From positions 1 through 64,000 of IMG/VR virus record IMGVR_UViG_3300027969_000001: 64,000 nucleotides of DNA; one strand, written 5' to 3'. The stretch's first letter is position 1; each line of letters starts with the position of its first letter. Below, in pieces: positions 47,767 through 55,492 of this stretch. The stretch comes from a virus. The notes below the pieces were generated by a model. That model did not search any database, was not told where the DNA came from, and saw only the letters and a list, made by a program, of their open reading frames with translations. Both the position numbers and the translations under genes were made by a program.

Positions 47767-47800
47767 GTTGTTTCCTCTCTTGGGGACTTATCTATTTAGT

Positions 47801-48457
47801 TCAGAATGACGGAATGAAACTCTGAAACACCTTTCTCCTTTTATTTCCCCTTCTCCATGCCACATACTCCCTGATAGTGGCATCCAAATCTATGTCATGC
47901 TGGTCAGTGATGAGATTGCGCCATTCACTTTGTGCTTCGTAGAACTCGTCATACAACTCGTCAAGCCCTGATTCTGACGCTTTTTCGTACATCTGTATCA
48001 GTTCAGGTGGTTGCGTCATGTCACACATGTCCTCTGCAATCTTTTCGCCGTCACAGTAAAGTTCCCAACCAGCGTAGAAATCTGCTTCTTCTGTGCAACT
48101 GTACCCAAATACCAATTTAGGGAACTGCTTGCTGATGTTCTCAATCAACTTGTCACATGGACTCCATGCGCTCGTGTAGCGCAGATGTAGTGGGTACGAA
48201 TCTTTATCGTCAATCTCTATGTCACAAGCACCCCACTTGCTTCCCCACACGCCAAGTGCGCCACCAAAGAAAGAATCAAGTTTGTCCACCCATTCACTCT
48301 CGTCAGGGATAGGTACTAGATGGTTCATGTCATAGTGAGCGTTTATCTTGCGCCCTAGTTCATCATAATCTTCGGGCATTGAGATTGCTTTGAGAAACTT
48401 ACGAGTTTCTGTTTTGTTCCCTGCAACAACAAGGTTTGAGAAGCACCAGTTTGGCAT
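47801..48457 (-). CDS. YubB/Api92-like ferredoxin-fold protein
   Basis: A 218-residue protein: MPNWCFSNLVVAG start, ALGVWGSKWGACDIEI and LRYTSAWSPCDKLIENISKQFPKLVF, then a cysteine/tryptophan end. This is the DUF1281/YubB pattern found on plasmids and phages; role unknown. RBS GAAAGGA precedes ATG. A promoter of the repeat family is upstream. Confidence 0.75.
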   Translation of the reverse strand: MPNWCFSNLVVAGNKTETRKFLKAISMPEDYDELGRKINAHYDMNHLVPIPDESEWVDKLDSFFGGALGVWGSKWGACDIEIDDKDSYPLHLRYTSAWSPCDKLIENISKQFPKLVFGYSCTEEADFYAGWELYCDGEKIAEDMCDMTQPPELIQMYEKASESGLDELYDEFYEAQSEWRNLITDQHDIDLDATIREYVAWRRGNKRRKVFQSFIPSF

Positions 48458-48491
48458 GGTAGTCCTTTCGGGTTAGTGGTGGTATGCAATG

Positions 48492-48520
48492 AGCGTACCA
48501 GCACAGGTTCAGAACTACTC
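48492..48520 (-). promoter_or_regulatory. Promoter-operator for the YubB-XRE unit
   Basis: GAGTAG, 17 bp, TACGCT; palindrome GAACC-TGTGCT-GGTAC. Confidence 0.75.
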
Positions 48521-48660
48521 GGGGGGACTTATCTATTACTCATCCACCACCGTCATTGACTAACGAGCAAAAGTTTTCTATCTCATCCCCCAAGATTTTT
48601 GACTTTTCTATCTCTACCCCCCATGCGCCGATTTTTTCTCTTTTTCGCCGTGTTCCGAAG

Positions 48661-48693
48661 GAGCCCCGACCAGTTTGGTTCGCCCCGGGGCTC
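48661..48693. terminator. GAGCCCCG hairpin
   Basis: GAGCCCCG/CGGGGCTC, 8 bp, followed by TTTT on the + strand. Confidence 0.7.
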
Positions 48694-48715
48694 TTTTGGG
48701 AAAAGGACTTATCTA

Positions 48716-49039
48716 TTACATAGGGAGAGTTACGAGTTGTGCCGAGTGGATGTACCAGCCGTAAGCGTGACGGTGTGTCATGTAGTGCAGTAGTTCCTTG
48801 ACATCGGTAAGGTGCGTGAACACATCTTCCAACGGAACGCCGTGGCTATCAAAGAATCCACGCTCGGGCTTGGGTGAGAACGAGATGTACATGTTCTCGT
48901 ATCCCTCATAAGAGCCATAAGACCTCTGTGGCTTTATCTGGCACTGCGCTCCAATAAACTTTTTTTTTGTCATCATCAGAAAGAGAGTCTTTATCAAAGA
49001 CCAAATGTGGGCGAATGACTTATCTATTACCATTCTCAT
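48716..49039 (-). CDS. Hypothetical protein, 107 aa
   Basis: Start MRMVIDKSFAHIW overlaps the upstream stop (ATGA); a later Met at about 48976 is possible. VIDKS comes from an ATAGATAAGT motif. The body has YGSYEGYENMYISFSPKPE and a His/Tyr-rich end (YMTHRHAYGWYIH). Its TAA stop is part of another ATAGATAAGT. Unknown. Confidence 0.5.
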   Translation of the reverse strand: MRMVIDKSFAHIWSLIKTLFLMMTKKKFIGAQCQIKPQRSYGSYEGYENMYISFSPKPERGFFDSHGVPLEDVFTHLTDVKELLHYMTHRHAYGWYIHSAQLVTLPM

Positions 49040-49281
49040 GCCCTTCGCCAAACGCTGAACTGTTCGGTCAGGTCGGTACCAATCAGGGCAATAGTCAATC
49101 GTGCAATGGATTCCAGCAGTTCTTTTTCGGTAATGCCCCATTCCTCGTTAGCCCACGGGAACATCATTCCGTTCTCGTAGTCACACCAAATGTTCGCCAT
49201 TGCGCCAGCACGACTAACGCCAATGCTGTAATAGTTTTCCCATAGGATTTCATCAACTGCGTATTTGCTAGTTTTCGTCAT
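49036..49281 (-). CDS. Hypothetical protein, 81 aa
   Basis: Mixed protein (IGVSRAGAMANIWCDYENGM; ITEKELLESIARLTIALIGTD). Overlaps the upstream gene by 14 bp. Unknown. Confidence 0.5.
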   Translation of the reverse strand: MTKTSKYAVDEILWENYYSIGVSRAGAMANIWCDYENGMMFPWANEEWGITEKELLESIARLTIALIGTDLTEQFSVWRRA

Positions 49282-49483
49282 TTTGTACTTCCTCTGCTAC
49301 GTGCGATGAAATCGTGTCTGCAATTTTTGAGAAATCTACACCAAACGATGCTTTCCATCTGTCCAGTACAACTTCCATCGCAAGGTTCGCAACTTCTTCC
49401 GTAGAAAGATTTGCCGAGTCAATGCTCAGCACTTCCCTTACTGTTGCTGGTCCAACTATTGCTGTTACTTCGTAAAGAGCCAC
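49268..49483 (-). CDS. Hypothetical protein, 71 aa
   Basis: GTG start embedded in GAATAGATAAGTG, just as at 46826. Beta start (YEVTAIVGPATVREVLSID) then helices. Unknown. Confidence 0.55.
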   Translation of the reverse strand: MALYEVTAIVGPATVREVLSIDSANLSTEEVANLAMEVVLDRWKASFGVDFSKIADTISSHVAEEVQNDEN

Positions 49484-49487
49484 TTAT

Positions 49488-49715
49488 CTATTCCTCATCT
49501 TCATAGTCGCTGTCCACGGAGAACCAGCGCATCACTGTTAGAAGCAGGTTATCGTAATCGCCCGATGTTGCTTCGGCACGAAACGCCTCTATCTCATCGG
49601 CAGTCAATCCTGCTCGCCGAGCAATTCTCTGCACACGCCCAAGTATGGAGAAGGCGTTGCCGTCCTCTCCTACTAGTGGAATGTTGATGTGTGGGTATTT
49701 TGTATCTGTACTCAT
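49488..49715 (-). CDS. Small conserved hypothetical protein
   Basis: A 75-residue protein with NIPLVGEDGNAFSILGRVQRIARRAG and AEATSGDYDNLLLTVMRWF, a recurring pattern in actinobacterial and phage small genes. Stop TAG in the ATAGATAAGT motif. Confidence 0.65.
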   Translation of the reverse strand: MSTDTKYPHINIPLVGEDGNAFSILGRVQRIARRAGLTADEIEAFRAEATSGDYDNLLLTVMRWFSVDSDYEDEE

Positions 49716-49930
49716 TCTGAGTGTTCTCCTGTTTCCATGTCAATAGCGTAAGCATCTTCCAACTTGGCTCCTGCCAAGCCTGCAACATTCCTGCCGAATG
49801 TTCTAGCCATTTTGCCTGCTTCTTTTAGGCTCTTGGCTTCTACGGTGGTATCTTCTGTCCACTCGGCAAGACCAATCTTTTCCTGCTTTGTCAGCAGAGC
49901 GATTATTTCGTATTCTTTTGTTGCCATTAC
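49712..49930 (-). CDS. Hypothetical protein, 72 aa
   Basis: Start MATKEYEIIALL after GGGGAAAG. Strand then helix (VEAKSLKEAGKMARTFGR). First gene of the five-gene unit 49930-48716. Unknown. Confidence 0.55.
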   Translation of the reverse strand, partial: VMATKEYEIIALLTKQEKIGLAEWTEDTTVEAKSLKEAGKMARTFGRNVAGLAGAKLEDAYAIDMETGEHSE

Positions 49931-49958
49931 TTTCCCCTTTGTGGTTGGCTTCGCCTTC

Positions 49959-49987
49959 ACTGTACCACAAGAGGTACGGAACTACAA
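49959..49987 (-). promoter_or_regulatory. Promoter-operator for the 49930 unit
   Basis: TTGTAG, 17 bp, TACAGT; palindrome GTACC-TCTTGT-GGTAC. Confidence 0.85.
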
Positions 49988-50002
49988 GGGGGACTTATCT
50001 AT

Positions 50003-50314
50003 TCATGAACAGAGGTAGTCAAGCCACAGTACGAGAATGTCCAACGGCTCTGACATTGACGGAAATGCGTCCGAGGCTAGGAACTGGAAGTCCGAGAACA
50101 TCAACTCGTTCGTCTCCGTGTAACGGTTGCACCCACCTTCTCCCATGTTGTACACGGTCAGGAACTCCACACCATTGCGTGAGACAACTGCCTTCCAGTA
50201 AATCCCTCGGTCATGTTCGCTCTCCTCTTGTAGAGCAAACCTGTACCCCATCTTGTCAGGGCGCAGTTCGTCAGGAACGCTGTCAAAGATTTCTTCTATG
50301 TTTAGGTCAGTCAT
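50003..50314 (-). CDS. Hypothetical protein, 103 aa
   Basis: Start MTDLNIEEIFDSVPDEL. Beta-rich, with ESEHDRGIYWKAVVSRNGVEFLTVYN. Unlike its neighbours it has a canonical TTGACT-17-TACACT promoter directly upstream and not the repeat-family promoter. Confidence 0.55.
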   Translation of the reverse strand: MTDLNIEEIFDSVPDELRPDKMGYRFALQEESEHDRGIYWKAVVSRNGVEFLTVYNMGEGGCNRYTETNELMFSDFQFLASDAFPSMSEPLDILVLWLDYLCS

Positions 50315-50321
50315 GTTTTTT

Positions 50322-50350
50322 AGTGTAGATAGATTTATCCGAAAAGTCAA
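50322..50350 (-). promoter_or_regulatory. Canonical sigma-70-type promoter
   Basis: TTGACT, 17 bp, TACACT, 8 bp before the ATG, so a nearly leaderless transcript. Lies just downstream (in the sense of transcription) of a CATCCACCACCGTCA repeat. Confidence 0.6.
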
Positions 50351-50480
50351 TCAGCAGACTCATCCACCACCGTCAATTGCTAACGGCGACTTTTTTATCG
50401 CGACCCCCAGCTCGACCGACGAATTCGCAAAAAATCAACTTTTTTATCCCGACCCCCCAGATTTTTGCCCTGTTCCGAAA

Positions 50481-50512
50481 GAGCCCCGGACGGACCAGCG
50501 CAGGCGGGGCTC
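50481..50512. terminator. GAGCCCCG hairpin
   Basis: GAGCCCCG/CGGGGCTC, flanked on the left by two GGGGGT elements. Confidence 0.7.
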
Positions 50513-50594
50513 CAATGGAGAAGATGGGACTTATCTATTACATAGAGCAATCTCCCCTGCCGAGCGCAAGGGAGACTACTGAATAGATAAGTGG

Positions 50595-50912
50595 TCACTC
50601 GGTCAGGAGATAATGCCCACCACGCCTCTCGTATTGAGCAGTAGCCTCAGTAACGGTTTCACGGTAATCACCATTCTCCATGTGCCAACCTTCGGGACGG
50701 TCTACGGCGTTCCACACTGCGAACGGGTGAAGCGTGTTGTGTGGCAAGAGACAGAGAACAACCCACACGGCGTAAGCGTCAATGTCAGACGGGCGAGAGA
50801 GCCAGCAAGCGAGAATGGTGACAGGATTACTGCCACTGCTAGGAGTGAATGTGTCACCCACTTTCAGCAATCGCATTGGGTATGTCTCGGTAGGGGACTT
50901 ATCTATTGACAT
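50595..50912 (-). CDS. Hypothetical protein, 105 aa
   Basis: Start MSIDKSPTETYPMRLLK overlaps the upstream stop (TAATG) and contains an in-frame ATAGATAAGT (SIDKSP). Then a DTFTPSSGSNPVTILACWL domain. Unknown. Confidence 0.55.
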   Translation of the reverse strand: MSIDKSPTETYPMRLLKVGDTFTPSSGSNPVTILACWLSRPSDIDAYAVWVVLCLLPHNTLHPFAVWNAVDRPEGWHMENGDYRETVTEATAQYERRGGHYLLTE

Positions 50913-51355
50913 TACTCGCCACCCAACCAAGCGTTCATCTGCTCATCTGTCATCTCGGTAATGGTTGGTCTGAAATCCATTTCAGCGATTTCTTTGGTCA
51001 GCATTTCTTTGATGACTTCCATCTCTGCGATTTCTTTCGCAAAGTCAAAAAAGCGTCCTGATGTGTAGGTTGCTGGAATGTCGTGGTTCTCTCCGTCATA
51101 CTCGCCACGCTCGTTGAGAGAGCCGATTACAACGCAGTCACCCACAAGTGGACGCTGGAACAACATAGACGCTACGGCGTTCACTGGTAGCCCGATAAGC
51201 AATCCTTCGTCATGGACATAGCCCACGATTTCTTCGCCTCGTACACAGTCAAACCAGCCACCCACGATTTCGTGAATGAGTGTGTGACCGTTCTCGCTTG
51301 GTATGTCCTGCGTGAATACTTCACCTGTGGACTTGATGATTATTGCTGTTGCCAT
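50912..51355 (-). CDS. DUF3846 protein
   Basis: A 147-residue protein: IHEIVGGWFDCVRGEEIVGYVHDEGLLIGLPVNAVASMLF and LVGDCVVIG match DUF3846, a small domain found in actinobacteria and their phages; function unknown. A paralogue lies at 63150 on the other strand. Confidence 0.75.
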   Translation of the reverse strand: MATAIIIKSTGEVFTQDIPSENGHTLIHEIVGGWFDCVRGEEIVGYVHDEGLLIGLPVNAVASMLFQRPLVGDCVVIGSLNERGEYDGENHDIPATYTSGRFFDFAKEIAEMEVIKEMLTKEIAEMDFRPTITEMTDEQMNAWLGGE

Positions 51356-51385
51356 GATGGCTCTCCTTGTTTGGTAGGTGTTGAT

Positions 51386-51414
51386 AGCGTACCACTGTGG
51401 GTACAGAACTACTG
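51386..51414 (-). promoter_or_regulatory. Promoter-operator for the DUF3846 unit
   Basis: CAGTAG, 17 bp, TACGCT; palindrome GTACC-CACAGT-GGTAC. Confidence 0.8.
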
Positions 51415-51470
51415 GTGGACTTATCTATTGAGTAGTGGGGACTTCTCCCCACTACTCGCAGATGAATTGG

Positions 51471-51875
51471 TTAGACGGCTTCTGCTTTGCTCGCAGGCTT
51501 GACTGAACCTTTGGCAGGCTTCACGAGAACTCGCACACTGTTCGTGATTTCCACGCAGGACTTGATGACCTTCTTGGTGATTTCGCCCTTGCCTACTGCG
51601 CTGTCCCACGCCTTAGTGTCAATCGCTGGCTTGGTGACCTTGCGAAACAATGCTGGCGAAAGTTGCTCACGCAATTTCTCAACAGAGAACGAACGGCGTT
51701 CTGCTGGCGAGACTTTGACATTCAGTTCTGCGAACTCGGCTTCGCTCACGCCTGCGATTGCGAATGTTGCGATAAGCAACTCTCTCGCTTCGTCATGCGC
51801 CTGCTCGGCTTGCTCTTTGGCTGTTAGAGCAGTGAGAAAAGCCTCTACTGCTTGGTTGATTGTTTCTGCTTCCAT
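51471..51875 (-). CDS. Hypothetical helical protein, 134 aa
   Basis: Start MEAETINQAVEAF after AAAGGGGTAC. N-terminal coiled-coil (LTAKEQAEQAHDEARELL), then a basic domain ending in Lys/Pro/Ala-rich sequence. Single-gene unit. Confidence 0.55.
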   Translation of the reverse strand: MEAETINQAVEAFLTALTAKEQAEQAHDEARELLIATFAIAGVSEAEFAELNVKVSPAERRSFSVEKLREQLSPALFRKVTKPAIDTKAWDSAVGKGEITKKVIKSCVEITNSVRVLVKPAKGSVKPASKAEAV

Positions 51876-51918
51876 GATGTACCCCTTTCGTGGGTGTGTA
51901 TCGCTTGTGGTACCCACA

Positions 51919-51947
51919 AGCGTACACGGTCAGGTACAGAACTACAA
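51919..51947 (-). promoter_or_regulatory. Promoter-operator for the 51875 gene
   Basis: TTGTAG, 17 bp, TACGCT; GTACC-TGACCG-TGTAC. Confidence 0.8.
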
Positions 51948-52051
51948 CCTTTTGACTTATCTATTTACAACTCCCCTCAACCCCTCACGGTTAGCCTCTT
52001 ATTTATCACGACCCCCCATGCCTCGCCTCTCCTTTTCGCCCCTTCTCGGTT

Positions 52052-52086
52052 GGAGCCCCGTTCTAGTCGGGCATCATCGGGGCTCC
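52052..52086. terminator. GGAGCCCCG hairpin
   Basis: GGAGCCCCG/CGGGGCTCC with GGGGGT elements outward on both sides (51999, 52119). Confidence 0.7.
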
Positions 52087-52138
52087 CTTCGGCAAACCCC
52101 CCGATAGGCAAGTTCGCATGGGGAGTAGAGATAGAAAA

Positions 52139-52327
52139 GTGAACGATTTGGATAAGCGCAGACTGGCTCGGATTTATGCTCGGCTCACAGAAGTAGAACG
52201 GCTAGTGAGTGCCGTGCGTCTGCTCAACAGTCAGACACGGGCAAGGTTAGAGCGAAGCAAGTTCGTACTCGTGGAGAACGACTTATCTATTCAGGTAGAA
52301 AACCAAAAAAGGGAGACTCATCTGTAA
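52139..52327 (+). CDS. Small coiled-coil protein
   Basis: A rightward gene in a leftward area. A GTG start at 52139 follows a GGGGAGTAGAGATAGAAAAGT element; an ATG at 52118 lies inside that element. Helical product (DKRRLARIYARLTEVERLVS; RLLNSQTRARLERSK). Ends with the TAATAG of an ATAGATAAGT motif, as true units do. Confidence 0.5.
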   Translation: MNDLDKRRLARIYARLTEVERLVSAVRLLNSQTRARLERSKFVLVENDLSIQVENQKRETHL

Positions 52328-52362
52328 TAGATAAGTCTCCCTCTTTGTTGGTGTGGGCGTTT

Positions 52363-52380
52363 CCCTTCTGAAAGGAAGGG
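52363..52380. terminator. Hairpin between convergent genes
   Basis: CCCTTC-TGAAAG-GAAGGG with further C/G pairing outside, between the rightward small gene and the leftward 52409 gene. Confidence 0.5.
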
Positions 52381-52408
52381 GGGACAGAGGTACTAAGCCC
52401 TCGCTCAA

Positions 52409-52828
52409 CTACTTTATGTAGCGAGCGACCCCTGCGTAGGTGTTGGTGCTTACTGTTTCCTCGTCTGTCATACGAAGGATACTGATAGCGTTCTCCAACT
52501 CCTCAATCTCTGATTTGATAGCCCAATGAACGAAGTCTTGTTCAGGCTCTTTTGGTGCTTTCACCGAAGCAGGAAACTCAATCGTGAGTTCGTACTTGTT
52601 GCCTTCCTCGTTACGGTAGTTGTTGTACTTGCTGACATTTGTGACCTTGCCCTTGCCTGAACGAAACAACTCCGAAAGACTGTCTTGGAAGTCTTTGACT
52701 TCTTTTTCGTATTCTTTTTTTGCTTTTTCGTAATCGGACATTTGCTTATTGCGAAAGTCAAGAGCCTTCTGTAATGCGTCAATCACTTTCTTAGTGCTGA
52801 CCTTTACATTTATGGATTTCTGTTTCAT
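52409..52828 (-). CDS. Coiled-coil hypothetical protein, 139 aa
   Basis: Start MKQKSINVKVSTKKV after CAGGAGAAAC. Long charged helix (FRNKQMSDYEKAKKEYEKEV), then a beta segment (KYELTIEFPAS). Unknown. Confidence 0.55.
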   Translation of the reverse strand: MKQKSINVKVSTKKVIDALQKALDFRNKQMSDYEKAKKEYEKEVKDFQDSLSELFRSGKGKVTNVSKYNNYRNEEGNKYELTIEFPASVKAPKEPEQDFVHWAIKSEIEELENAISILRMTDEETVSTNTYAGVARYIK

Positions 52829-52871
52829 TTGGTTTCTCCTGCCAGCCTTGTAGGTGGGTGCTGACTCGCAT

Positions 52872-52900
52872 ACCGTACCACTCAAGGTACAGACCTACAC
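52872..52900 (-). promoter_or_regulatory. Promoter-operator for the 52828 gene
   Basis: GTGTAG, 17 bp, TACGGT; GTACC-TTGAGT-GGTAC. Confidence 0.8.
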
Positions 52901-52961
52901 GCCCACTTATCTATTACATTTTTATCTCGCCCCCCCGTCCCTCGCCATGTGTTCGCAAGAA

Positions 52962-52992
52962 AGCCCCGACCTAGTTCGTTATCAACGGGGCT
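52962..52992. terminator. AGCCCCG hairpin
   Basis: AGCCCCG/CGGGGCT. Confidence 0.65.
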
Positions 52993-53148
52993 CATTCCGA
53001 AACGAGAGAACAAGAGCGCACTTGGGGGTTGAGATAGAAAAGTTGAGTTCGGGGTTGCGTAACTTATCTATTTGGAATAATCAAAAAACCGTAACGCTCG
53101 CACAACCGTAATAGATAAGTCAGGTCACCTTGGTAATAGATAAGTCAA

Positions 53149-53182
53149 AGCCCCTGTCAGCATGGGGTGGCTGACAGGGGCT
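53149..53182 (-). terminator. Strong hairpin after the 53198 gene
   Basis: AGCCCCTGTCAGC/GCTGACAGGGGCT, 13 bp perfect stem, 8-nt loop, 15 bp past the stop codon. Confidence 0.75.
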
Positions 53183-53197
53183 AAGGCTTGCTAAGTG

Positions 53198-53662
53198 TTA
53201 GCGCATGAAGTTGCGAATAGCGTCATTGAGACTGCCAGTTGCGCCACCTTCATCAGTAATCGTGTCATCAGGCTCGTCTTGGAAACGGAGAACGCTTACA
53301 ACATCTTCACGAGTAGCAACCACAACGAGACGAACACGACGCTTTTCAGGGTGCTGACTTGGTGGAGTGTCAAGACCAACTTCTGCGTCAAAGTCCTTGG
53401 GAAGTGGCGCAGCCCAACCCGTTGTAACTACTGCCGTGAACTCGTATGACTTAGCAACCTTACGGTCTGCCTTGTCCAGTAGGTCATAAACATCATCATG
53501 TGACGAGAGGTGAGTGAGTTTCGCTTCGTTGTTGGTGATAGTGACACCGTAGAGGCGAGATGAGGACAGTTGGAACTGGTCATCAGGATTAGTCGGGTGA
53601 CTGAGTAGGTGGTGGAGTTTGGCTTCTGCCAACTCTGCCGTAGCGAGTAATGAAAGTGTCAT
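53198..53662 (-). CDS. Hypothetical protein, 154 aa
   Basis: Start MTLSLLATAELAEAKL after GAAGGGAAA. Mixed alpha/beta with RRVRLVVVATREDVVSVL, acidic end (DEPDDTITDEGG). Unknown. Confidence 0.55.
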   Translation of the reverse strand: MTLSLLATAELAEAKLHHLLSHPTNPDDQFQLSSSRLYGVTITNNEAKLTHLSSHDDVYDLLDKADRKVAKSYEFTAVVTTGWAAPLPKDFDAEVGLDTPPSQHPEKRRVRLVVVATREDVVSVLRFQDEPDDTITDEGGATGSLNDAIRNFMR

Positions 53663-53696
53663 AGCGTTTCCCTTCGTGGTTTGTTGTGACAAGGAC

Positions 53697-53725
53697 AGCG
53701 TACACGATTAGGTACAGAACTACAA
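53697..53725 (-). promoter_or_regulatory. Promoter-operator for the 53662 gene
   Basis: TTGTAG, 17 bp, TACGCT; GTACC-TAATCG-TGTAC. Confidence 0.8.
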
Positions 53726-53866
53726 TGGCACTTATCTATTCAGAAAAAAGACTTCCACCACCGTCATTCACTAACAGGACAACCCACAACCCTTCTCGCT
53801 ATTTTTTGACTTTTTTATCACGACCCCCAAGCCCCTCGTTCGCCCTCGCCTTGGCGTGTTCGGAAA

Positions 53867-53898
53867 GAGCCCCGGGCATTTCGCCAACGGCGGGGCTC
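53867..53898. terminator. GAGCCCCG hairpin
   Basis: GAGCCCCG/CGGGGCTC. Confidence 0.7.
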
Positions 53899-53991
53899 CA
53901 ATGGGAAAGGAAGCCGAGCCGAGTGAATTGGTTGGGTTGGGTGACTTATCTATTGCTGATACCGAGACAGCCGAGAGATAGAGCGAGCGTG

Positions 53992-54105
53992 TCACTCTCT
54001 GCCCTCGTGCCTATCCTCAATAGACAAGTGCCACGCCACAACGCCTGCCATGAGAGCAACACCGAGCAACGGTGAACAGAGGGCGAGTATCACGAGCGTT
54101 CTCAT
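53992..54105 (-). CDS. Small membrane peptide, 37 aa
   Basis: MRTLVILALCSPLLGVALMA then GVVAWHLSIEDRHEGRE: one hydrophobic helix and a charged tail. ATG overlaps the LysM gene stop (ATGA), so it is probably co-translated with that envelope protein. Confidence 0.6.
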   Translation of the reverse strand: MRTLVILALCSPLLGVALMAGVVAWHLSIEDRHEGRE

Positions 54106-54392
54106 CTGTCATGTGGCATGGTCAGCACTTGCCAAGTGTCTAGGCTAGTTCCGTAGAAATCCACGAGCCGTGAGATGACAGCCCCCGTGTCTCCGTGACA
54201 ATTTGTGCGAGCGATACTCCACACCGTGTCACCCTTCTCAACATTCACCGTAGGCGTGTCACAAGTGAAGTGGGTACGGTCAGCCGTAATCCACCCCACA
54301 ACAGCACCAGCGAGAGGGAGAGAGAACAGCAGAACAATAAGCGAGGTAGTGCCGAAAGCGAAACGCCTACGCTTGTACTTATCTATTACCAT
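54102..54392 (-). CDS. Membrane-anchored LysM protein
   Basis: A 96-residue protein: start MVIDKYKRRR (an ATAGATAAGT motif in frame), a membrane helix (TTSLIVLLFSLPLAGAVVGWI), then a LysM-like domain (VNVEKGDTVWSIARTNCHGDTGAVISRLVDFYGTSL), which binds peptidoglycan. It should sit in the membrane facing the wall. Possible roles are superinfection exclusion or envelope remodelling. Two Cys (FTCDTP, TNCHG) could form a disulphide. Confidence 0.65.
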   Translation of the reverse strand: MVIDKYKRRRFAFGTTSLIVLLFSLPLAGAVVGWITADRTHFTCDTPTVNVEKGDTVWSIARTNCHGDTGAVISRLVDFYGTSLDTWQVLTMPHDR

Positions 54393-54393
54393 T

Positions 54394-54825
54394 TCACGCA
54401 CTCACTTTCATAGCGTCTGCCCACGAATAATTTGCAATTTCTGCCAATGTTTGATTTTCGTCTAATCCCTCTACGGCATAAACGGTGACACCATCTTTAC
54501 GCATTACATACACATAGTCAGCCCATGAGAACGATTTGTCCTCTGGCGCATACCACGCATACTCGTCATCAGGCGTATCGGTGTGAAAAATACCGTAGCC
54601 CTCGCAGTAGTTATCGCTTGCAGTTTCCTCACGAGGTTCGGTGGTGATTACTGACCAAGAGTTGTGGTCGTGCAAAAGCGTCTGAACCACTTTCGCTAAT
54701 CCGTCACGCTCTCGCAGTTCAGCCAAGAGAGGCACGATACGAGATGGGTAGTTGTCCCAATGAGCGTAACGCCCATGCCACCTGCCCCCTGCTAGTTCGC
54801 TTGCGATTATTGCTCGTGTACTCAT
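54394..54825 (-). CDS. Conserved hypothetical protein with GRYAHWDNYP motif
   Basis: A 143-residue protein: MSTRAIIASELAGGRWHGRYAHWDNYPSRIVPLL, then LLHDHNSWSVI and a GYGIFHTD segment. This pattern is widespread on actinobacterial plasmids and phages; no function known. Confidence 0.7.
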   Translation of the reverse strand: MSTRAIIASELAGGRWHGRYAHWDNYPSRIVPLLAELRERDGLAKVVQTLLHDHNSWSVITTEPREETASDNYCEGYGIFHTDTPDDEYAWYAPEDKSFSWADYVYVMRKDGVTVYAVEGLDENQTLAEIANYSWADAMKVSA

Positions 54826-54826
54826 G

Positions 54827-55132
54827 TTATTTACCCACCGTGATTACAGGGCGAGTGCCGAACATTGAGAAGTGCGCTTCCAATGGGTACGCCTCTAACA
54901 AACTCTTGTAGTGAGATGGATAGTTCGCATACGCCAAGAAATAATCGCTTGCGTCAATGATGGTAGTGATGGTGACATTCTCAATGTCTGAAAGGTCAAT
55001 AATCAGCAATACCGAATTATCTCGGCTTGCTCGCACATACGCTTGTGCGCCGTTGTAGTGGTACACGAGGTGTTTGCTCGCCTGCTGGTCAATAAACCTC
55101 GCAGTTGTCATGTGGTCATTGTTCATAGTCAT
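54827..55132 (-). CDS. Hypothetical protein, 101 aa
   Basis: RBS AAGGAAAC. AYVRASRDNSVLLIIDLSDIENVTITTIIDASDYFLAY is beta-alpha-beta-like. First gene of the four-gene LysM unit. Confidence 0.55.
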   Translation of the reverse strand: MTMNNDHMTTARFIDQQASKHLVYHYNGAQAYVRASRDNSVLLIIDLSDIENVTITTIIDASDYFLAYANYPSHYKSLLEAYPLEAHFSMFGTRPVITVGK

Positions 55133-55160
55133 TTCGTTTCCTTCCGTTTGACTTGCTTGC

Positions 55161-55189
55161 AGAATACCAGTAGAGGTACAAACCTACAA
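55161..55189 (-). promoter_or_regulatory. Promoter-operator for the LysM unit
   Basis: TTGTAG, 17 bp, TATTCT; GTACC-TCTACT-GGTAT. Confidence 0.8.
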
Positions 55190-55267
55190 CCCTGCCCACT
55201 TATCTATTACCAACACGCCCGACCCACTCACAATCTGACTTTTTTATCACGACCCCCCATGCTCACA

Positions 55268-55329
55268 AAAGCGTCAAAAAAGACGCTTTCTGTTGGAGCC
55301 CCGACCTCGCTCGTTTCCATCGGGGCTCC
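55268..55329. terminator. AAAGCGTC and GGAGCCCCG hairpins
   Basis: AAAGCGTC-AAAAAA-GACGCTTT followed by GGAGCCCCG/CGGGGCTCC. Confidence 0.7.
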
Positions 55330-55492
55330 CCTCGTGCGTGACGCTTTGCTCGCATGACGGGGGTAGAGATAGAAATGTGGAGTTCTATCGGGTTGCGAAC
55401 TTTATCGCACGGCTTGTATCGGTGGAGTGAGTTCGCTCACGCACGGGCGCACGGCTCGTATCTGTAATAGATAAGTCCACGCACACAGCAAA

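Larger units (their letters stand above)
52829..53197. other. Intergenic regulatory cassette
   Basis: 369 bp with promoter-operator, ATAGATAAGT at 52903r, 53062r, 53110 and 53136, GGGGGT elements at 52917r and 53024, an AGCCCCG hairpin and the terminator of the 53198 gene. No coding sequence seen. Confidence 0.7.
38641..53766. repeat. Dispersed repeat CATCCACCACCGTCA-N4-8-TAACG, eight copies
   Basis: Approximate starts: 38641, 39963, 40656, 41747 (degenerate), 42238, 48541, 50361, 53753. All read the same way on the + strand. The 15-bp core is followed by TAACG in most copies. On the - strand it reads ATGACGGTGGTGGATGA or TTGACGGTGGTGGATGA, and in four cases it sits at or just before the start of a leftward gene, once supplying its start codon (MLTVVD...). 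Confidence 0.8.
53663..53991. other. Intergenic regulatory cassette
   Basis: 329 bp: promoter-operator, ATAGATAAGT at 53729r and 53942r, a CATCCACC-type repeat at 53753, a GGGGGT element at 53809r and the hairpin. No gene seen. Confidence 0.7.

Noticed and set aside
47499-47825. Rightward frame opposite the XRE gene
   Set aside because: Hydrophobic antisense product; the XRE frame on the other strand is unmistakable.
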